The position numbers were made by a program, and so were the translations under genes. Below are positions 1-7,851 of a stretch of DNA of 64,000 nt, in pieces. Below the pieces are notes generated by a model. It saw only the letters and a program-made list of their open reading frames with translations, was not told the DNA's origin and searched no databases. The first letter of the stretch is position 1; each line of letters starts with the position of its first letter. The stretch comes from Oscillospiraceae bacterium. Its GTDB lineage: Bacteria; Bacillota; Clostridia; Oscillospirales; CAG-272. Where the stretch lies: assembly GCA_015064885.1 (NCBI GenBank), contig SVRJ01000002.1, positions 1 to 64,000 of the forward strand. The letters are read 5' to 3'.

Positions 1-1
1 T

Positions 2-658
2 GATATTACAGACGGCGCGGCGATAGTAGGAAACTATGCGTTTGCCTCATGCTCCTCGCTTGAAAAGGTCTCCATATCCGCAAGGGAAACCATATTTTAT
101 TCTTCTGTGTTTGAAAACTGTATTTTCCTTAAAGAAGTACATATCGCCGATCACGTAAAGTACCTCGGTGAATCTATGTTCAGAAATTGCATTTCTCTCA
201 CTAAGATCACACTTCCCAAGGAGCTCGAAACCCTTGCACCCCTTATATTCAGATCCTGCGCATCCCTCCAAAAGGTCGTCTTTCAGTCTCCCGTAAAGGA
301 GATAGGAGACTACGCATTTTACGGATGCACGTCGCTTACGCAGGTAACGATTGCGGAGGGAAGCTTGAAAGTCGGAATGTACTCATTTGCGGGCTGTTCC
401 TCACTTACCGCTCTCAATTTCCCGTCAAGCGTAAAAGAGATAGGCGACTTCGCTCTCTATTCCTGCTCATCTCTTAAAAGTATTATAGCTCCCTCCGAGC
501 TTGAAAAGATAGGCAACTATGCATTTAAGGATTGTACGTCACTCGAACGCATATCCTACGGAAAGACTATGCTCAAATGGGGCGGAATATTAAAGGGTAC
601 AGAGTGGAACACAAATACCGGTAAGCTTACGGTAGTCTGCAGTGACGGAAACGTATAA
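2..658 (+). CDS. BspA-type leucine-rich repeat protein, 3' part
   Basis: The reading frame is open to the left edge of the window, so the start lies outside; the GTG at 107 is internal. The visible 218 residues contain about eight repeats of roughly 23 residues with the pattern IGxYAFxxCxSLxxVxIP, which is the BspA/Treponema-type leucine-rich repeat (LRR_5). Such repeats form a curved solenoid, usually on surface or secreted proteins that bind host or matrix proteins. The last repeat (IGNYAFKDCTSLERI) is followed by about 38 non-repeat residues with a Trp-rich stretch and the stop TAA. No cell-wall anchor is visible at the C-terminus; secretion signals would be in the missing N-terminus. Confidence 0.9.
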   Translation, partial: DITDGAAIVGNYAFASCSSLEKVSISARETIFYSSVFENCIFLKEVHIADHVKYLGESMFRNCISLTKITLPKELETLAPLIFRSCASLQKVVFQSPVKEIGDYAFYGCTSLTQVTIAEGSLKVGMYSFAGCSSLTALNFPSSVKEIGDFALYSCSSLKSIIAPSELEKIGNYAFKDCTSLERISYGKTMLKWGGILKGTEWNTNTGKLTVVCSDGNV

Positions 659-713
659 AGTAATGTTCACATCTCTTTAACATACTCAACAACAAAACAT
701 CTTAATTGTGTGA

Positions 714-719
714 TATAAT
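714..719 (+). promoter_or_regulatory. Extended -10 promoter element
   Basis: TATAAT is preceded by TGA, giving an extended -10 (TGnTATAAT). No good -35 lies 17 bases upstream. It sits about 40 bases before the TTG start of the membrane protein gene. Confidence 0.45.
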
Positions 720-759
720 AACCTAAAATTAATTTTGAAAGGAAACTTCGTAGGATCAC

Positions 760-1641
760 TTGAAAGGGAAAAATAAAGATAATAAAAAAATCCGTCGCTC
801 ACGCATCATAGAGCTGATACGTGAGAATAAAAAAGCTACGGTGGTGTACCTGATACTCAGAACGATAACTATAGGCGTTATGGTGAGAGCAGTATTCCTC
901 GGTCAGTGGGAAAGCGTGTTCACCTGCGTGCTTGCACTCGTGCTGTTTACTGTTCCTCATTTTCTCGAACGTAAGCTGCGTATATCTCTTCCGTCAGCAC
1001 TTGAAATAGTGGCATTCTGCTTTGTCTTTTGTGCGGAGATACTCGGTGAGATAGGTTGTTATTACGTCAAGTACAGCTTTTGGGACAGCATGCTCCATAC
1101 GGTAAGCGGATTTATTTTTGCGGCGTTCGGCTTCTGCATAGTCGATATGCTCAACAGAGAAAAAAGGATCCGCTTTGAGCTCTCTCCCGCGTCTCTCGCA
1201 ATAGTTGCATTCTGCTTTTCTATGACAACGGGCGTTATATGGGAGTTCTTCGAATTTGCGGCAGATCTTTTTCTGCACACGGATATGCAAAAGGATTTCT
1301 TTGTCGAACGCTTCAGCTCTGTTACGCTTGATGCTATGGCGAGCAATACTCCTGTAGAGGTGGAATCTATTGTCGGAACGTCTGTATTGCTTGCTGACGG
1401 AAGGATAGTAACACTTGACGGCGGATATCTTGATATAGGGCTTTTCGATACGATGAAGGATCTGTTCGTCAATTTTATAGGAGCTGTTATATTCAGTGTG
1501 ATAGGCTATTTCTACGTAAAGCACAGAGGAAAGGGAATAATAGCCCCGAATTTCATTCCGGTCGTCGACCCCCTCGATGAAGAAAATAAGGAAACAGAAG
1601 AAATTACTCAAAACGAAGATCAAACGGAAAATAATCAATAA
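760..1641 (+). CDS. Polytopic membrane protein, YjdF/DUF2238-like
   Basis: This is a 293-residue integral membrane protein with about six hydrophobic segments (roughly residues 29-48, 52-70, 80-100, 109-131, 143-165 and 235-257) and acidic, charged ends. The motif FWDSMLHTVSGF followed later by VIWEFFEFAADLF resembles the conserved His-containing and WE(F/I)xE segments of the YjdF/DUF2238 inner-membrane family, whose function is unknown. The chosen start is TTG with AGGA four bases upstream; an internal ATG about 37 codons later would delete the first membrane segment. The soluble loop between the last two membrane segments is about 65 residues long. It lies 39 bases upstream of the SPFH gene and may be co-transcribed with it. 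Confidence 0.7.
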   Translation: MKGKNKDNKKIRRSRIIELIRENKKATVVYLILRTITIGVMVRAVFLGQWESVFTCVLALVLFTVPHFLERKLRISLPSALEIVAFCFVFCAEILGEIGCYYVKYSFWDSMLHTVSGFIFAAFGFCIVDMLNREKRIRFELSPASLAIVAFCFSMTTGVIWEFFEFAADLFLHTDMQKDFFVERFSSVTLDAMASNTPVEVESIVGTSVLLADGRIVTLDGGYLDIGLFDTMKDLFVNFIGAVIFSVIGYFYVKHRGKGIIAPNFIPVVDPLDEENKETEEITQNEDQTENNQ

Positions 1642-1680
1642 AATCAATAATTTAAATGCTATAGGCAAAAGGAGAACAAC

Positions 1681-2994
1681 ATGGGACTTATAAAAGCTTT
1701 GTTTGGTGCGACCGGCGGAACTCTCGCCGATCAGTGGAAGGAATTCTTTTATTGCGATGCGCTTGACGCGGACGTTCTCGTGACCCGCGGTCAGAAGCAG
1801 GTCGGAAAAAGAAGCTCTAACAAAAAGGGAAATGATAACGTTATATCTAACGGAAGCGGAATCGCAGTTGCCGACGGTCAGTGTATGATCATCGTAGATC
1901 AGGGCAAGGTAGTAGAGCTCTGTGCCGAACCCGGCGAGTATACTTACGATTCCTCCAGCGAACCGAGTATATTTACCGGAAGCCTCGGAAAGGGTATTCT
2001 CGATACCTTCAAAACTATCGGTAAGAGATTTACTTACGGAGGAGATACGGGCAAGGATCAGAGAGTGTACTATTTCAATACAAAGGAGATCCTCAACAAT
2101 AAGTTCGGAACCCCGACGCCTATTCTTTTCCGTGTTGTTGATAATAATATCGGACTTGATATCGACGTTTCTGTAAGATGCAGCGGTGTGTATTCCTATA
2201 AGATAACAAACCCGCTTCTCTTCTATACGAACGTTTGCGGAAACGTCTCCTACGAATACAGACGCGAGGAGATAGACTCTCAGCTCAAAACAGAGTTTAT
2301 AAGCGCGCTTCAGCCTGCGTTCGGCAGACTTTCCTCCCTCGGACTTCGCCCGACGGCGATACCCTCACACGTGGGTGAGCTCTGTGAATATATGAACGAG
2401 ACTCTCACGGATAAATGGGAGGAAACGAGAGGTATAAAGGTAGAGGCTATAGCTATGAACCCCGTCAGCCTCCCCGAAGAGGATGCCGAGATCATAAAGA
2501 ACGCACAGAAGAATGCTATCCTCCGCGATCCCACAATGGCAGCCGCTACCCTCGCAGGCGCTCAGGCTGACGCTATGAGAACCGCAGCAGGCAACTCTGC
2601 GGGTGCTATGACAGGCTTTATGGGCCTCGGAATGGCAAACGGTGCCGGCGGAGCTAATATGGCAGGCCTCTATGAGATGGGACGAAATAACTCCGCACCC
2701 GAAAAGAAGCCCGAGCCCGTAAGATCTGCAGATACGTGGAAATGCTCTTGCGGATGCGAGACGGACGGCAAGTTCTGTCCGGAGTGCGGCCAGAAGAAGC
2801 CCGAAGCCGGCTGGACATGTGCTTGCGGAAGCGTAAATAAGGGTAAATTCTGCCCCGAGTGCGGAAGCAGAAAGCCTGCGGACGCGCCCCTCTACAGATG
2901 CGATAAGTGCGGATGGGAGCCCGAGGATCCGAAGAATCCTCCTAAGTTCTGCCCCGAGTGCGGAGATCGTTTTACCGACGATGATATCAGATAA
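1681..2994 (+). CDS. SPFH-domain protein with three C-terminal zinc ribbons
   Basis: The 437-residue protein begins directly with an SPFH/YdjI-like (virion-core-protein-like) domain covering about residues 1-285, then a Gly/Ala/Met-rich linker (about 285-335), then three zinc ribbons: CSCGCETDGKFCPECG, CACGSVNKGKFCPECG and a longer CDKCG...CPECG. SPFH proteins scaffold membrane microdomains; soluble YdjI-type members in Firmicutes are linked to membrane-stress responses. No transmembrane segment or signal peptide is present, so membrane contact would be peripheral. AAAGGAGAA lies upstream of the ATG. The zinc ribbons are an inference from Cys spacing only; partner and trigger are unknown. Confidence 0.8.
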   Translation: MGLIKALFGATGGTLADQWKEFFYCDALDADVLVTRGQKQVGKRSSNKKGNDNVISNGSGIAVADGQCMIIVDQGKVVELCAEPGEYTYDSSSEPSIFTGSLGKGILDTFKTIGKRFTYGGDTGKDQRVYYFNTKEILNNKFGTPTPILFRVVDNNIGLDIDVSVRCSGVYSYKITNPLLFYTNVCGNVSYEYRREEIDSQLKTEFISALQPAFGRLSSLGLRPTAIPSHVGELCEYMNETLTDKWEETRGIKVEAIAMNPVSLPEEDAEIIKNAQKNAILRDPTMAAATLAGAQADAMRTAAGNSAGAMTGFMGLGMANGAGGANMAGLYEMGRNNSAPEKKPEPVRSADTWKCSCGCETDGKFCPECGQKKPEAGWTCACGSVNKGKFCPECGSRKPADAPLYRCDKCGWEPEDPKNPPKFCPECGDRFTDDDIR

Positions 2995-3140
2995 ATAATA
3001 TTTGTGTATGATTTCTCTTCAGTAGATATGATTTTGTAAGAGGCTCTAACATAAAATATATACAAAGAAAAATAAATTCAAATAAAAACTTTATTTTTTC
3101 ACATGATCCAACCAAAGCTCCCATAAACACATCGTTACAT

Positions 3141-3254
3141 ATGGAGTATTCTTATCTGTTAAACCATTATACAAATAAAGGGCACACCGTATTGTTGGAG
3201 TCCTTTATGGATGGAAACAGGAAATATTGGAGATTAGTAACAAGAGGTGAGTAG
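3141..3254 (+). pseudogene. 37-codon ORF, possible remnant of a larger gene
   Basis: The frame is open from 3012 but has its first ATG only at 3141 and no ribosome-binding site. It ends at a TAG five bases before the next gene, inside that gene's AGAGGTGAG ribosome-binding region. The predicted tail is basic and ordinary for a protein C-terminus, so this may be the last piece of a decayed gene. I do not recognise it. The rest of 2995-3259 is AT-rich and I see no other feature there. Confidence 0.2.
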
Positions 3255-3259
3255 ATGAT

Positions 3260-4045
3260 ATGGAAAATAAAATAATATTTACCGTAACAAAGCAACAAGA
3301 TATATTTCACTATCATATTACCGATCCCAAACAAAGCGTGTTGGCACAAAGCATAATTTCAAAAATAAAGAATCAGCTGAATATTAATGTTTTTGCTTTG
3401 TATGCAGAGGGATTCTCGAAACCGATATGGGATTACAAATATCCGAAGTTTATCCCGAAAAAAATCAACAAATATCATTATCAAAAAAATTTGCATATAA
3501 CTATCTATTATATAGGAACTTTACCGGACAAAGAACCTATTCTGAAAGAGAGAATATATGATATTTTTCAAAGTGAGTTATTGGCACAAGGTGTTGAGAT
3601 CCCATATCCAAAAAGCTATTCCAATTTAGCTGAACTGAAATATTTCACTCAAAGAGATTCGGATGAAGAGAAATATTCCCCTGAATACAGAGATGGTGAT
3701 CGCTTGGTATTCTTACACTCGTTTGAAAATGAGGCAAGAGATTATATTCTGCTTGAGTGCATTCCCAAATACGAAGCATTTATCAAGAATGAATTCAATG
3801 CTACGGCTCGCATAATACCTTCATATGATAAAAATTCCGGAAGATCACAGCACAAAATCTGCTTTCTTTTAGAATCGGATAAAAATCTTTTTGAGGCTTA
3901 CGACAGGAAAGAGTTGCATGCCCGCTTGACAGAGTTCGTTAAGCGGTATGACTGTTGGAACGTAGTATCCGATTATAACCCGATCTTTACTCTTTGGAAT
4001 ACTCTGAAAGACGACGAAAAGTTTATTTATTCTAAAGGCTTCTGA
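3260..4045 (+). CDS. Protein of unknown function, 261 residues
   Basis: I do not recognise this protein. It is soluble in appearance, rich in Lys, Tyr, Phe and Ile, without signal peptide or membrane segment. Its base composition is visibly more AT-rich than the core genes on either side, which suggests acquisition by transfer. AGAGGTGAG precedes the ATG at good spacing. The gene is followed within a few bases by a strong terminator, so it forms a monocistronic unit or the end of one. Confidence 0.75.
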   Translation: MENKIIFTVTKQQDIFHYHITDPKQSVLAQSIISKIKNQLNINVFALYAEGFSKPIWDYKYPKFIPKKINKYHYQKNLHITIYYIGTLPDKEPILKERIYDIFQSELLAQGVEIPYPKSYSNLAELKYFTQRDSDEEKYSPEYRDGDRLVFLHSFENEARDYILLECIPKYEAFIKNEFNATARIIPSYDKNSGRSQHKICFLLESDKNLFEAYDRKELHARLTEFVKRYDCWNVVSDYNPIFTLWNTLKDDEKFIYSKGF

Positions 4046-4051
4046 GACTAA

Positions 4052-4087
4052 GCAGCTGTCTCGCTTATTTGGCGAGGCAGCTGTTTT
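4052..4087 (+). terminator. Intrinsic terminator
   Basis: GCAGCTGTCTCGC pairs with GCGAGGCAGCTG around a TTATTT loop, followed by TTTTCT. It ends the 261-residue orphan gene. Confidence 0.85.
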
Positions 4088-4175
4088 CTATATAAAGCCT
4101 CCGTCACCTTGCACAAAGAAAAAGGAATATTTTTGTGCACTCATACAAATGTGAGGAAAATCTACAAATTTACAC

Positions 4176-4204
4176 TTGACATTTTTTTACGCATATGATA
4201 TAAT
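4176..4204 (+). promoter_or_regulatory. Consensus sigma-A promoter
   Basis: TTGACA (4176-4181) and TATAAT (4199-4204) are separated by exactly 17 bases. It drives the lipoprotein gene that starts at 4295, giving a leader of about 85 bases that contains a GC-rich block at 4218-4270. Confidence 0.85.
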
Positions 4205-4294
4205 TAAAGTGAAAAAACGGCAGATGCGCCTCGAGATACCCCTCACGGAATGACGAGGGACGACCGCCGCAAAAACAAAAAGGAGGCTGTGTAT

Positions 4295-5197
4295 ATGAAA
4301 CACAATGTTTTTATTATCGTTTTGACTTTGCTTCTGATGTTGTCACTTTGCTCTTGCCATAGCGATCAACCTGCAGGATGCGTAACGACGGATGGAAACG
4401 GCACAACCGTAATACCGTCGGAAACTACAAAAGCCTCGGATGATTCCGGTGACAGTGTCCCTGAAAATGCACTTAAGGTGCGTTCGGTATATTCAAGTAA
4501 AAATTATCTTATCCCCGGCGAATTTGATCGTGCATATTATAACAGTCTTCTGTACGTTGACAGTGAGTATTATGGTTTATATACTTACACCTCTGTTATA
4601 AACAATAATTTATGTATAACAAATTATCCCTATTCTGCGTCAAGCAAAATCGAGAGAATATTTGTAAAGTGGGGTATATTTGTAGGAACGGCCAGCCACT
4701 ACGACGGGAAAGTGCTTTATTTTGAATCTGTAAACGATCCTTCCTCCGAAAAGCTTATTGCTGATGAGTGCCTTTCTTCGTTTATAAAGGTTAGCAATGA
4801 AAACGTTTATATTATTACCGGTTCTCCAAGTGATCCGGGAAAGTCTAAGGATGAAGGATTTAATATTTATCACGCATTTATTGATGCCGGCACTCAAAAA
4901 TGGACTTGGAGCAAAGAGGCGCACCTTCCCGAGCTTCCGCAACAGGCAACGCTTTCAAACGACGGAAAGATCATATATATAGCATGTATGAAAAATATAT
5001 ATGCTTATGATATTCTCACCGGAACCCTTTTGGCACTTTCCATGCCGGATTATTGGGCAGAAACGATAAAGATCTCGATCACCGAGCACAACGGCAAGCT
5101 TTACGTCGGATCGCGCGGCGGAATTTCAGAGCTTGATCTTAATACCAAGCAGTGCCTATGGTATCCCGTGTATTACGATGAGCTTTCAGAAAAATAA
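4295..5197 (+). CDS. Lipoprotein with beta-propeller-like (PQQ-like) repeats
   Basis: The ATG at 4295 is chosen because AGGAGG lies nine bases upstream; an upstream in-frame ATG at 4250 has no ribosome-binding site. The N-terminus is a lipoprotein signal (MKHNVFIIVLTLLLMLSLCSC), followed by a Ser/Thr linker. The rest, about residues 60-300, has repeating beta-strand segments such as IYAYDILTGTLLAL and ISELDLNTKQCLW, which resemble PQQ-like or WD-type propeller blades. The protein is probably anchored outside the membrane. Ligand and partner cannot be deduced. The stop overlaps the start region of the next, truncated-looking frame. Confidence 0.75.
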   Translation: MKHNVFIIVLTLLLMLSLCSCHSDQPAGCVTTDGNGTTVIPSETTKASDDSGDSVPENALKVRSVYSSKNYLIPGEFDRAYYNSLLYVDSEYYGLYTYTSVINNNLCITNYPYSASSKIERIFVKWGIFVGTASHYDGKVLYFESVNDPSSEKLIADECLSSFIKVSNENVYIITGSPSDPGKSKDEGFNIYHAFIDAGTQKWTWSKEAHLPELPQQATLSNDGKIIYIACMKNIYAYDILTGTLLALSMPDYWAETIKISITEHNGKLYVGSRGGISELDLNTKQCLWYPVYYDELSEK

Positions 5198-5573
5198 TGA
5201 GCGAACCGGTGTTTGGATAAATCAAGAATTATACAAAGCCCAATCAATACCCGTATATGCGAGAAGGCGTTCCTTATCAACTGAATTTGCTTCTCAATCT
5301 GCAATAGACGGTATGATTAATAAAGTTAAAACTTATATAACAGAGAATGATTCTTGGAGTATAACCAATAATTGCTCCTCATTTGCTTCGGGAATATGGA
5401 ATTTTGTAACAAATGATAATTTATCTGCGGGAACTATAAATACCCCCAGAGAATTGAAAAAATCTATCGAAAGCCGTTCTTCCTACCAAGTGAACGCATT
5501 GATGGGTACATATATATACACGGCTTATTTTAATAGTGCAAATAATAATTTTAATGTAGTTAGCTACGACTAA
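5178..5573 (+). pseudogene. Probable truncated gene, C-terminal half of a cysteine-peptidase-like protein
   Basis: This frame overlaps the end of the lipoprotein gene and its ATG at 5178 has no ribosome-binding site, so the 5' part seems to have been lost. The remaining 131 codons contain SITNNCSSFASGIWN, a Cys motif seen in secreted permuted papain-like/NlpC-type proteins, but no upstream His-containing half. The best reading is a C-terminal remnant left by a deletion that joined it to the lipoprotein gene. The family resemblance rests on one short motif and is uncertain. Confidence 0.45.
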
Positions 5574-5595
5574 AACTAATTGCGAGGTGTAATTC

Positions 5596-6192
5596 ATGTA
5601 TGTTTTTTTAGAATCAGTTATTAATTTTGGAATTTTTATTTTAGTTCTGACGGCAATAGCACTTTTGATTATGTACGGAATACATATGATCATGCGTAAA
5701 AAAGTCAAACAAAAAATTATATCAAAAAAATTTTTTAAAAGCACCGCGATCATGGCCATAATTCTATTATTAGCTGTTTTTATATTTTATTTGATCTATT
5801 TCTTCGGATGGAGGATGTTCGGCTATGATGCATGTAAACTGTCTAGTAGCATAACTGTTGCTAATGTGGTTGAAAAAAATGAGACTCTTGTTTTTCGTCT
5901 GACTACATTCTATAAGACTCGGTATCTTACAGGGGACTATATTTACGAAATCAATGGTGAAGAATTGATCATTGGTTTTCATACACAATCTCGGTTTATA
6001 TTCCCATGTTTCAGAAAACTTCCGCCGGACAATGTCGAACAAGCACCGATAGCATCAATAAATGTGCCCGTGAACGATTTGGATAATATCAAGAAAATAC
6101 GCATCGAATGTGGGCAGGAAAAACCGATTGTTTTTACTAAAGAAAAAGATGGCTGGCATCTTCACAATTTATTAACTCAAGAGGATCAGTAA
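5596..6192 (+). CDS. Two-pass membrane protein of unknown function
   Basis: The 198-residue protein has two hydrophobic segments near its N-terminus (about residues 10-30 and 50-72) joined by a Lys-rich loop. A soluble domain of about 125 residues follows, predicted outside the membrane if the loop is cytoplasmic. I do not recognise the family. The ribosome-binding site is weak (GCGAGGTG). It is AT-rich like its neighbours. Its stop TAA is one base from the ATG of the broken small gene that follows, so the two were probably translated together. Confidence 0.6.
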   Translation: MYVFLESVINFGIFILVLTAIALLIMYGIHMIMRKKVKQKIISKKFFKSTAIMAIILLLAVFIFYLIYFFGWRMFGYDACKLSSSITVANVVEKNETLVFRLTTFYKTRYLTGDYIYEINGEELIIGFHTQSRFIFPCFRKLPPDNVEQAPIASINVPVNDLDNIKKIRIECGQEKPIVFTKEKDGWHLHNLLTQEDQ

Positions 6193-6193
6193 T

Positions 6194-6352
6194 ATGAAAA
6201 AGACATGGTTCTATCCAATATTAGGGTCATTGCTTCTATGCGGGTGATTTGTAGCGAGTCATTTTATACAATTTCCCGGTAATGGCTATGTCGGACTTGG
6301 ATATATGCTTTTCGTTGATGAGGCTATACCGCTTTTTAAAACAGAGGTATAA
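6194..6352 (+). pseudogene. Small membrane or lipoprotein gene with in-frame TGA
   Basis: The frame begins MKKTWFYPILGSLLLCG, then meets TGA at 6245-6247, then continues open for 34 codons (FVASHFIQFPGNGYVGLGYM...) to TAA at 6350. A single TGG-to-TGA change would explain it, since a Trp fits the hydrophobic segment. Its last 46 bases are part of a 97-bp repeat also present at 7069-7165. The organism uses TGA as a true stop elsewhere, so this is read as a nonsense mutation. Confidence 0.5.
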
Positions 6353-6403
6353 CCAAAAAGAAAACGGATAAATTTCTTCGCCCCACCTCCGCCGAGGTGG
6401 GGC
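6307..6403 (+). repeat. 97-bp direct repeat, copy 1
   Basis: This segment is identical to 7069-7165 except for one C/T difference in the middle. It contains the last 15 codons of a gene (ending FKTEV-stop) and a GCCCCACCTC/GAGGTGGGGC hairpin. In this copy the hairpin is not followed by a T-run but runs into unrelated sequence, so its terminator function is probably lost. Confidence 0.9.
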
Positions 6404-6420
6404 GGGCAAAGTTGCTCGGT

Positions 6421-6519
6421 ATGATCTCTCGCTCTGAGCATGAAGAAAACCCCGGCATTGATCCGTATGTTCTTAGAACCGAATGGTATCTTTGCGCAGT
6501 TAAATTATCTAAACAATAA
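6421..6519 (+). pseudogene. Short C-terminal gene fragment
   Basis: A 32-codon frame ending in YLCAVKLSKQ follows the truncated repeat copy. It lacks a ribosome-binding site and looks like the 3' tail of a lost gene fused to the repeat. I do not recognise the parent protein. Confidence 0.3.
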
Positions 6520-6550
6520 ACACTCCGTGATTACTAAATGAGGTACTGAC

Positions 6551-6979
6551 ATGATAAAAATAAATACCGGTGAAATAAGTTTATGTGAGTCTGGTTTTTC
6601 TCTTAATCCATCATTAACTCCTTTGGATTTAGAGAGAAATATTCCGGATCATATTGTGTTCCACTATAAAACAAACACAAATTATATGCACTATTGTGTA
6701 TGGCTTGATATAGATCCTTCCGAGTATGTGTATGCAACTGTTTGTTTTTGTGAAAATTCATTAATAAGTATCAAATTATTTCCACAAGCTATTGCGCAAG
6801 AATTACCAAACCAAAGACCGTCTACAATGAATTTGGGGGAAGCTCAAAAGCTTGCGTATAACTGGTATCAAAATCATATTTCAAACAAAGAAACAGTATT
6901 CAAATGGGGTAAAATACAATATTTTTCGGGGGCTGATCCTATATACAGTGCACCTAACATCTCTATTCAATACATTTAA
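6551..6979 (+). CDS. Small soluble protein of unknown function
   Basis: The 142-residue protein has no signal or membrane segment. Its size, aromatic content and a terminal WGKIQYFSG...NISIQY segment recall the loose class of immunity-type proteins found in arrays of small orphan genes, but I cannot name a family. GAGGTA lies eight bases before the ATG, so it may still be expressed. It sits among decayed genes and between the two repeat copies, which suggests an accessory cassette. Confidence 0.55.
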   Translation: MIKINTGEISLCESGFSLNPSLTPLDLERNIPDHIVFHYKTNTNYMHYCVWLDIDPSEYVYATVCFCENSLISIKLFPQAIAQELPNQRPSTMNLGEAQKLAYNWYQNHISNKETVFKWGKIQYFSGADPIYSAPNISIQYI

Positions 6980-7068
6980 TTGTACACGTTGAAAGCTAAA
7001 TTACATATGAAACTTTGTAAATAAATCGCACAGATATATCGAAACGAAATAGAACACGGAAACGAGCC

Positions 7069-7165
7069 GCTTTTCGTTGATGAGGCTATACCGCTTTTTA
7101 AAACAGAGGTATAACCAAAAAGAAAACGGATAAATTTCTTTGCCCCACCTCCGCCGAGGTGGGGC
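7069..7165 (+). repeat. 97-bp direct repeat, copy 2
   Basis: This is the second copy of the element at 6307-6403. It again holds a gene 3' end (in frame: EPLFVDEAIPLFKTEV-stop) plus the GC hairpin, but the upstream sequence differs from copy 1 and no intact gene precedes it. The segment 6980-7068 holds nothing else that I can identify. Confidence 0.9.
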
Positions 7166-7169
7166 TTTT
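7142..7169 (+). terminator. Intrinsic terminator inside repeat copy 2
   Basis: GCCCCACCTC and GAGGTGGGGC form a 10-bp stem with a CGCC loop, followed by TTTT. Unlike copy 1 this copy keeps the T-run. Confidence 0.75.
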
Positions 7170-7218
7170 ACTTAAATGACGGTCGAATTAAAAAAACGCG
7201 AAACTTTCAAAAAACCTA

Positions 7219-7247
7219 TTGACAAAACGGCAAAAACAGTGTATAAT
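7219..7247 (+). promoter_or_regulatory. Consensus promoter of the TetR-ABC operon
   Basis: TTGACA (7219-7224) and TATAAT (7242-7247) are 17 bases apart. Transcription would begin just before the palindrome at 7260. Confidence 0.9.
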
Positions 7248-7259
7248 AATAGGTGTAAT

Positions 7260-7273
7260 ATAACATATGTTAT
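7260..7273 (+). promoter_or_regulatory. Palindromic operator, probable TetR autoregulation site
   Basis: ATAACATATGTTAT is a perfect 14-bp palindrome between the -10 box and the ribosome-binding site of the TetR-family gene. Its position over the initially transcribed region suits repression by the operon's own regulator. This is inferred from position and symmetry. Confidence 0.6.
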
Positions 7274-7287
7274 TTTAAGGAGGAGTT

Positions 7288-7851
7288 ATGCCGCCAAAAG
7301 CTAAATACACAAAAGAGGAGATAGCCGAGACAGCGTACGAGGCTGTGAGAAAGTACGGTGAGGATTTTCTCAGCGCGAGAAATCTTGCCGCAGCACTCGG
7401 CACGTCTACTGCACCTATATTTACTGCCTTTTCGAATATAGATGAGTTGAGGACAGAGGTTGCCAAAAGGGCAAAACAGCTATACTCACAGTACTTGTCG
7501 GAAGGACTTTCGGGAGATATACCGTTCAAGGGTGCCGGGCTCAAATATATTCAATTTGCCAAGGACGAGCCGAATCTGTTCAGAATGCTCTTTATGAGGC
7601 ATGAGACGGGGGATCCGTTTTCGCACTATTTTCCCGCAGAGGATGAGAACGAGCCGAGGGTACGAAAAAGTCTGGAAGAGAGCTATCATATAGGAGAGAG
7701 CAGAGCCAAAAAGATATATAATCATTTGTCGGTATACGCTCACGGTATAGCCGTACTTTATGCACAGGGCAGATGTGTATTTACCGATGAGGACGTGAGC
7801 GCAATGCTGAGCGAGGTGTTTGCCGCTCTCACGAAAGGAGAACAGATATGA
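7288..7851 (+). CDS. TetR/AcrR-family transcriptional regulator
   Basis: The 187-residue protein has an N-terminal TetR-type helix-turn-helix (about residues 8-55, YTKEEIAETAYEAVRKYG...LSARNLAAALG) and an all-helical ligand domain. It is the first gene of an operon with an ABC ATPase and an ABC-2 permease, so it most likely represses its own exporter until a substrate binds. AAGGAGG sits four bases before the ATG. The stop overlaps the ATPase start (ATGA). The inducer is not predictable. Confidence 0.9.
   Translation: MPPKAKYTKEEIAETAYEAVRKYGEDFLSARNLAAALGTSTAPIFTAFSNIDELRTEVAKRAKQLYSQYLSEGLSGDIPFKGAGLKYIQFAKDEPNLFRMLFMRHETGDPFSHYFPAEDENEPRVRKSLEESYHIGESRAKKIYNHLSVYAHGIAVLYAQGRCVFTDEDVSAMLSEVFAALTKGEQI

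Noticed and set aside
106-120. GTG at 107 as start of the leucine-rich-repeat protein
   Set aside because: Typical repeat sequence continues upstream in the same frame to the window edge.
6194-6352. Genetic code in which TGA encodes Trp
   Set aside because: TGA is used as a normal stop in several intact genes here, for example at the end of the TetR gene where it forms the ATGA overlap, and Trp is encoded by TGG throughout.
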